From Brachypodius melanocephalos (Eukaryota; Chordata; Aves; Passeriformes; Pycnonotidae): a DNA stretch of 64,000 nucleotides. Made by a program: the position numbers and the translations under genes. Shown here one piece after another: positions 58,029 through 64,000 of this stretch. Within the stretch, counting starts at the first letter, position 1, and the number at the start of each line of letters is the position of its first letter. The stretch is taken from assembly GCA_013398615.1 (NCBI GenBank), contig VZSR01003806.1, positions 14,272,962-14,336,961 on the forward strand, written 5' to 3'. A model generated the notes under the pieces. That model saw nothing but the letters and a program-made list of their open reading frames with translations, did no database searches and was not told where the DNA came from.

Positions 58029-60698
58029 ATTCCTATGTTTGGAATATTTTTATTTCATTCCTCATTAACAAATATTTTCACGATTCTGTGAATGGCTTTA
58101 TTATTATCATGAATGTATTATGCATATATATAGAGACAGACACAGTGTAAATTTGAAGTGATTTGCCACTGGAAACAGGGTAAGGTGGATAGTGTAAGAT
58201 TAACTCTAGCCCAGAATAGTAACCCTGAAGACAGTATGTACTTTCCCAGTCCCATTGTATAATGTCCATTTTTTGTTAACTACCCTAAATTTCCTTCCTC
58301 TACTATTTTGGTTTGTTTGATTTCTTTCTCTTATTTCCAATGAGGAAATTCAAGATTTTATTCTTAGCTCCACTTGACAGCAACTAAAGTTATCACAAAA
58401 TCATAAAGTTTGGGAAAGGGCCTCAGAGACAGCATTTGATGCTGGTTGTATGCCAGGCAGGTAACTCCAACATGGAAAAGAGCACCCCTGGAGAGATGTA
58501 TGATAGACTGGGCAAGGGTGAGAATTCCCGTGTTGGCTCATATCTGGTTCATCAGGCACCACTTTACATGTGAGAGGCTCTGGGCTGTGAATACCCATTG
58601 CATTCCTGTTTCCTCATATTTCAAAAGTATATTTGGGTTGTTAAGATTCAACTCTGTAAGCCTTACTTTTAGTTTGACCTTTTTCACAGTCCACACCATG
58701 TCATCTTCCACCTAATTAGCTGTTTCTTCAGAGATATTTTGTGAGTGTGTCTCGCTTCTCAGTTTTAGACTCTAAGCCTGATTTGATGAGCTAATGATCC
58801 TATTAGTAGACTCAGCATGGTAGTGACATTTTCAGAAATAGTTTATAGGAAAAGATTGGGAAATAGTTTGCGCTTCTTACACATTACTTATTTTCTTCAT
58901 GTTCCATCCTTCAAAGAATCTCCATTATGACATTTTAAGGATAAATAGAATAAAAATATTTTATAACTGGGTGGAAACATTCTGCTGATTCTTGGTTTGC
59001 TTCAGAAAACTGCACTTGAGGTCAGAATGTCTTGCTTCATTCCTAATTACCTAAGGAGTTTTTGGGTATTTTTACCGTTTACAAAATTTTGCTGTATTTG
59101 TTTTCATTTGAACTAAATTGTGACTGTAAATGTTCTTACTGTCTTCTATTTTGCCAATTTTCTACCTCAATTTTTATGAAAAAGTCAGGCTCTGTCAGCA
59201 GCTAATCTGTTGCTTGAGCAGCTAATACAATTGGTATTCAGGGATATGTCTCCAAATTTTAACTATTAGTTCTGCAATTAGAGTGAGACAGTTTCCCTGT
59301 GTAAGATAGGACTGGAAGCAAGAAGCTACAGGGAATAGAAAGATCTGGAGATACGTTTTACTGCTTTGATAAGGGCTGTGATTTTAATCAGTCTTCCACC
59401 ACACTGGGCAAAATCATTCCACCTTTGAGCAGTGCTGGAGATACAGAGTGGGTACAATACTTAGCAGGGTACTGTGTGAGAGCAGAGCTCACAGAAAGCA
59501 TGATGTGACCTTCTCATGGGTAGCAGATGTGAAAATTGCAGCTGTATATTTCCTGTTCAAAAATATTAATACACTAGCTACTGCTGTTATCAGTGTTATC
59601 AGAAAACCTAGTTAGCAACAAACACTTATATAAAGTCCTTATGTTCACAGTTTCATCTGGTCATGATTTTTCCTAATTACCACTGTAATTGGAAGAAGTA
59701 GGAGTACAGTTATAATCCACATAGATTTTCACAAGAAAAATAATCTTAATGTGAATCTAAATTTGACCAAAGCATTGATGAGGTTGGAAAATTAATGAAT
59801 TATTTTTCCAGAATTTTCAAGTTCAATGATGATTGAGTAAAGACACTGGTTTATGACAATTCCAGCTTTCCATGTCTCTAATGCAGCCGTGATTCCTGCA
59901 TAGTGCTAAAGTATCATGGAGAATTGGTATTATGATTATGCACTTTCAATTCCAAAGGACTTCTTAAATTTCTGACATAACTGACTATATTTATTAGTCT
60001 TCTCTTTTAAAGTCAATAAAAGTGTAATGTAAAAAAATAAAATTAAATTAAAACACTTTCCTCTTCTTTTTTAAAAATGAACCTATCTAGATATTTCAAA
60101 AAAAAATTGATTGAAAAAGAGCATAATCTTTTAATGATCTAGCTCTCTTAGAAGACTTCATCTTGTCTAAAATTACATTTTTCTCCTTTCTGTAGTTTTT
60201 ATATCTTACAGTGCACTGATAAATTTGTAGAATAGTATTCAGACTGTTCCCCAGACAGCTTGTTTACAAGCACTTTAATATGACTGACTATGTACTTCAT
60301 CTTTTGGACTTGCACTTTGCCTATCCTCTGTGCTGCTTCAATGTCTGATGAGCAAATAGAAGTCTGTGTAAAAACAAGACAAAACAACAACAACAACCTC
60401 ACTTCTCTAAGCTACAGCTTGTCATATATATATATATTTTTTAATATTGAAGCTATTTTCTACACCTTCTCCATTGAATTTTCTTTAGCTCTTGGTCTAA
60501 TAATGTACCCTTGCTAGAATTTACTCTTTGTAATAGTGCTCAAGGTCTTCGCAGTTCTCTTGTCTTCTCACATAATTTCCTTCTATTGTATGTTTCTCTT
60601 CCAGAACACCTAGAGAGCTCTTCGACCTTTTATTTCACTTTCCTTTTCAACCTGAAGCCTTTCACATATGAACTCGTTATTACCTGGCACACAATGCT
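58029..60698. other. Noncoding stretch; possible CR1 tail trace at 58393-58432
   Basis: Text around ACAAAATCATAAAGTTTGGGAAAGGGCC distantly resembles the antisense start of CR1 (AGAATCATAGAAT..TTTGGGTTGGAAGGGACC), but nothing further aligns, so I do not call it. A TA run lies at 60424-60438 and a CAA run at 60384-60400. Confidence 0.4.
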
Positions 60699-61590
60699 AA
60701 CATTCATAGAAGCATATAATGGAATGACTTGGGAAGGGACCTTAAAGATCATTGAGTTCCAACCCCTTACCATGGGTGAGAATGCCACCCACTAGATCAG
60801 TTTGCTCGGGGCCACATCCAACCTGGCCTTGAACATTTCCAGGGATGGCTCAGCCACGACTTCTCTGCACTACCTCTTTCAGTGACTAATCACCCCCACA
60901 ATAAAGAATTTCCATCTAACCTGTAGCCTAAATCTCTCTTCTTTTACTTTAAAACTGGCCCCTCTTGTCCTATCGCTATCTGTCTGTGCAAGAAGATGCT
61001 CTCCATCTTTTACATAAACTCCCTTTAAGTGATGAGATGTACTCTGTTTTCTGTTCTCCAGGATGAACTTTCTCAATCTGTTTTCAATAGGAGAGGTGCT
61101 ACAGCCCTCTGATCACCTTTGTGACCTCCTCAGCCTCTGCTTTAAGAGATCCATGTCTGTCCTGTTTTGGAAGGATCCAGAGCTGGATGTAACATTCCAG
61201 GTGGGCTCTCACAAGGGTAGAGCAGAGGGGCAGAATGCCCTCCCTTGATGTGCTGGCCACACTGCTGTTGCTGCAGGCCAGGATGCAGTTGATCTGGTCT
61301 GCAATTGCACACAGCCAGGTCATGCCCAGGTTTTCCTCCACCAGAATCTCCCAAATCCTTCTCCAGAGGGCTGATTTCAATGAGTTTATTACTCAATCCC
61401 TACTCATGTCTGGGACTGCCCCAACTCTGGTGCAGCAGCCTGGACTTGGACTTGTTGAATCTCCTTAGGTGCATGTGGGTCCTGCTTATGAAGCTTGTCC
61501 AAGTCCCCTGCATGCATTGCTCCCTTCTGTTGACCACTGCACATCTCAGCTTGGTGTCATCTGCAAATTTGCTGTCATCATGCTTCTCCA
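60699..61590 (-). mobile_element. CR1 LINE fragment, minus strand, 3' half
   Basis: On the plus strand it opens with the antisense CR1 tail: CATAGAAGCATATAATGGAATGACTTGGGAAGGGACC (in parts, 60705-60742), then AAAGATCATTGAGTTCCAACCCC (60745-60767). It continues through the 3' region to coding text. On the minus strand the frame 61400-61591 gives KFADDTKL, which keeps the Ala-Asp-Asp catalytic box, followed by a degraded FNKSKSRLLHQSWGSPRH segment; 61142-61396 gives ISPLEKDLGDS. Frameshifts separate these pieces, and the upstream reverse-transcriptase half with GVPQGS is absent, so it is a dead 5'-truncated copy of about 0.9 kb. It contrasts with the copy at 27240, which lost the catalytic box but kept GVPQGS. 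Confidence 0.92.
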
Positions 61591-63269
61591 ATTCTTTCCT
61601 TTTTTCTTCTACTCTTCTCCACTCTGCCTGGAACCTGTAGCACTACAGGGAATTTTTTGACCCTAGTGCAGGGAAGGACCCAGCTATTTGTTATCATCTC
61701 TGCAATATTTGTGCAATTTTTTCCAATATTTTATGAAATTAAATATGAATTAAAGTTTATTTAATAGACTAATAAAATCATCACATGTTTAAAATAATTG
61801 TAGTAATTGTCCTTTCTCTAGTCGTTAAATCTCCTTTCTGTATCTGTGCTTTTCTGTCAAGGGAAATGGGCATTTAGGAAAGAGGAATTATGACAAAGTG
61901 TTGTTGAAGATTTGCTGTTGATAAGCTCTGTAGCTAGTTCATCCAGCATTTTATTTCATGTGTCAGATACAGTAGATATATATCCATGCAACTTTGCAGT
62001 CAATTTTACCAAGACATCAGTCCAAATATTCTTCTAATTTACTTGTATGATACACTATGAAATAGACTTTGCACAACCTACTGAAGATCTGCACTGCTGT
62101 ATGCTTATTTTCTTCCCACCTTCTTTGTTCTTGAAGTATTCAAATTATGTTCAACATTCTTATAATGTAAAAGAAAGCAGCTTAGTTTTTTAAATATCTA
62201 TTTCTTGTCTTCTAAGTCCTGATACACATGGTCATATTTATCAGTTTTATCTTACCGTATAAATGAAAAAAAGTCAGAGAACATGGTCTTTACTTTTACC
62301 ATTCTTCTAGCTGTACCATTACTTAGTGTGTTATGTGGATGGAATCTGAGCAAATTTGTTCAGATTATTAACAGATAGTTGTAAAATCAATCCTTCAATG
62401 GTGTTTTTTAATTATGTAATTATCTTATTCATTCTCTCTTCACTTCATTTTCATAAATGATATCTCCTCATGTATTATTCTAGATGTAATTTTCTAACCA
62501 TAGTGTTTCAAAATTTTGATTCTTGACTGGAGCTCCATTGTGCTCATAGCTGAATGCATGTGGATCAATAAGGAAGTGAACCTGTTTCTACTATGAAAAG
62601 TATAAGAATAAGATGAAAGACAACATATTGACACAGAGGGGATAAAAAACACAAAAGGAGACCAATTGGAAAATTGTTTTATGAGTATTATCTGACTTTA
62701 CAATTTTTATTTTGAGAATGTATGTTTTAATTTGAATTGACTCACGTCAGAGAAATAGAATGTTTTTTTAAACTGTATTGGTTTCACATTTTAATAAAAT
62801 GACTAGTTGTTGTTTATGTTTTTAAATCTACAGCTATGAACTATGGTACACCATAAGAAGGACTTTTTCATTAAGAGGACATTGTCAATTGTCATAATTG
62901 GCATGGTGTTGGCTGCATTTTGCTTGCATTTTGCTCCAGCTAATGACATTCTGGTCTATGCCATTCTATTAAAGGTACAGGAATAAGCCAAATTTTGGTC
63001 TATACTTGAGCTACTTTGGGAAAACTGACATATTTTCAGGGTCTTTTTAATGTTATTGTATTTCACAGTATTATTTTTTGTTGGAGGTACCTTAAGCCTA
63101 TTTTATCTTAATATTTTCTGAATTTGAAAGTATACCATAATTCTTACTTCTAGTAAGATTTCATTTACTTCTAGTGATGTCTTAAGTTTTAGCTTTCATA
63201 TTTTTCAGATTCTGTGGTGCCTAGGGGTGCAGTTCTGAGACTCATATTAAGTGTTAGTAAGTTTTCTTC
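61591..63269. other. Noncoding stretch without recognisable features
   Basis: AT-rich unique sequence. No features recognised. Confidence 0.5.
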
Positions 63270-63623
63270 ACAGAGTAGGTAGACAAAACAAATCCTTTCC
63301 TGCTGAAGACCAAGGACAACTTTCAGGCCCAAAAGCATAAACAACAGTGGACTACAAAAGGAAAACAAGAAGGATGAGACCTCACAACCCGAAGCTGTCA
63401 TTGGACAATTAAACCCCAATATGCAAATGGACCAAAACTCATAAAAATGTAAGGCCTCATGGCTGGTCAGCCATTTTGTGACCATTCTAAGTCCACCTTG
63501 GGTGTAGCCCTGGTCAGACTCTTGTCCTGCTCAAGGTGTACCCTAAAGGCCTTTCTATGCATACCTACTTTATTCTTTAGCTTTGTCCAGTCTCTGTTTC
63601 AGGTCAGCCTTCCTACGGCATCA
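63270..63623 (+). mobile_element. Solo LTR of an avian ERV (plus sense)
   Basis: Carries the text of a songbird ERV LTR as I remember it: CCTTTCCTGCTGAAGACC (63295-63312), AAGCTGTCATTGGACAATTA (63391-63410), CCAATATGCAAATGGACC (63417-63434), a CATAAAAATG TATA-like box at 63440-63449, GTCCACCTTGGGTGTAGCCC (63491-63510), CTCAAGGTGTACCCTAAAGG (63531-63550), TACTTTATTC near 63567 (decayed polyadenylation signal region) and GTCAGCCTTCCTACGGCATCA at the end. The right edge is placed at TCA 63623; the left edge is uncertain and could be as far left as about 63215. No internal genes adjoin it. Confidence 0.7.
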
Positions 63624-63921
63624 CTAGACCACTTCTTCCAGTTCTGTGCATGCTTTTGGAATTGTATTCTTGGGCCCAATATGGTTGAAGGCTGGATTTT
63701 CCCATTGAGCTTTGGCAAAGGTAATTCTGACTGATGGTGAATTTTTGTGTTCTCACTTGCTTTGATAGAGCAGCTGAGCCATCAGCAACAGTAGCACAGT
63801 TTAGGACTTGTACAAGCCAGCCCAATGGCCACTCTTTGACAGGGAGAGGATGAGCAGATAAGCAACAACAGTTCTGTGACTCTTCCCTTATTTAGCTGTA
63901 AGATTTTGCACAGGTCTCTGA
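63624..63921. other. Spacer between two LTRs
   Basis: About 300 bp with no recognisable retroviral sequence. The open frames here (for example 63459-63734) begin inside the first LTR and are not genes. Confidence 0.45.
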
Positions 63922-64000
63922 TGCTGGTTTTGCATGGCCTGGTTTGTGGTAGGAGGGGGCCCACAGAGCTGGCTCCTGTGAGCAGCTGCTGGAAGGTTCC
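63922..64000 (+). mobile_element. Start of an ERVL-type LTR, cut by the window end
   Basis: TGCTGGTTTTGCATGGCCTG, GTGGTAGGAGGGGGCCCACA and the following GTGAGCAGCTGCTGGAAGG match in order the first 80 bases of the LTR at 40342-41223 (GGCAAGGTTTGGTGG, GGGGGAGCCACAGGGG...). It has the same orientation. The remainder lies outside the window, so I cannot say whether it is solo or attached to proviral genes. Confidence 0.7.

Noticed and set aside
58393..58432. Possible minus-strand CR1 tail
   Set aside because: Only about 35 bp with weak similarity, and nothing downstream aligns.
1..64000. tRNA genes, rRNA, CRISPR arrays, bacterial operons, Shine-Dalgarno sites
   Set aside because: None seen on either strand. 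The repeats and low coding density fit a vertebrate nuclear genome, where prokaryotic features do not apply.

Overview
This window looks like bird nuclear DNA, most likely from a songbird. The evidence is several fossils of the CR1 retroposon in the avian form (3' ends with TTCTATGATTCT-type octamer repeats), solo LTRs that I recognise as avian endogenous-retrovirus families, AT-rich sequence, many poly-A/poly-T and G/T-rich simple repeats, and one scaffold gap of Ns inside a tandem repeat. The organism call rests on remembered repeat families, not on a database search.

I found no protein-coding gene, tRNA or rRNA that I can support. The longest open frames (about 150-170 codons) lie in low-complexity tracts or show no recognisable protein. 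The only frames with real protein signal are broken CR1 reverse-transcriptase pieces at 27240-27916 and 60699-61590. The window reads as intergenic or deep intronic DNA, a gene-desert type of region.

Layout. 1-420: ordered AT-rich sequence, possibly a 3'UTR or conserved element. 2685-2960: CR1 3' end. 7485-7650 and 8090-8150: very old CR1/L3-like and MIR-like remnants. 10500-10865: enhancer-like sequence. 13826-13892: old palindromic repeat. 14413-14461: exon-like block. 14906-15182: large AT-rich inverted repeat. 18555-18648 and 21489-21580: two copies of an unidentified repeat. 20583-21187: solo LTR. 25681-25760: 36-bp tandem duplication. 27240-27916: CR1 reverse-transcriptase fragment. 28200-28470 and 29880-30375: best candidate conserved noncoding blocks. 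34012-34096: short CR1 tail. 39817-40043: tandem repeats around a 164-bp gap. 40342-41223: solo LTR interrupted by part of a second, oppositely oriented LTR. 51130-51480: another enhancer-like block. 52486-52827: 340-bp polypyrimidine tract. 60699-61590: minus-strand CR1. 63270-63623: solo LTR. 63922-64000: start of another LTR that runs off the end.

No pathway or operon joins these parts. Any function is most likely cis-regulatory (the enhancer-like blocks) or structural (palindrome, polypyrimidine tract, G-rich tandem repeats). I did not find a new protein-based system.
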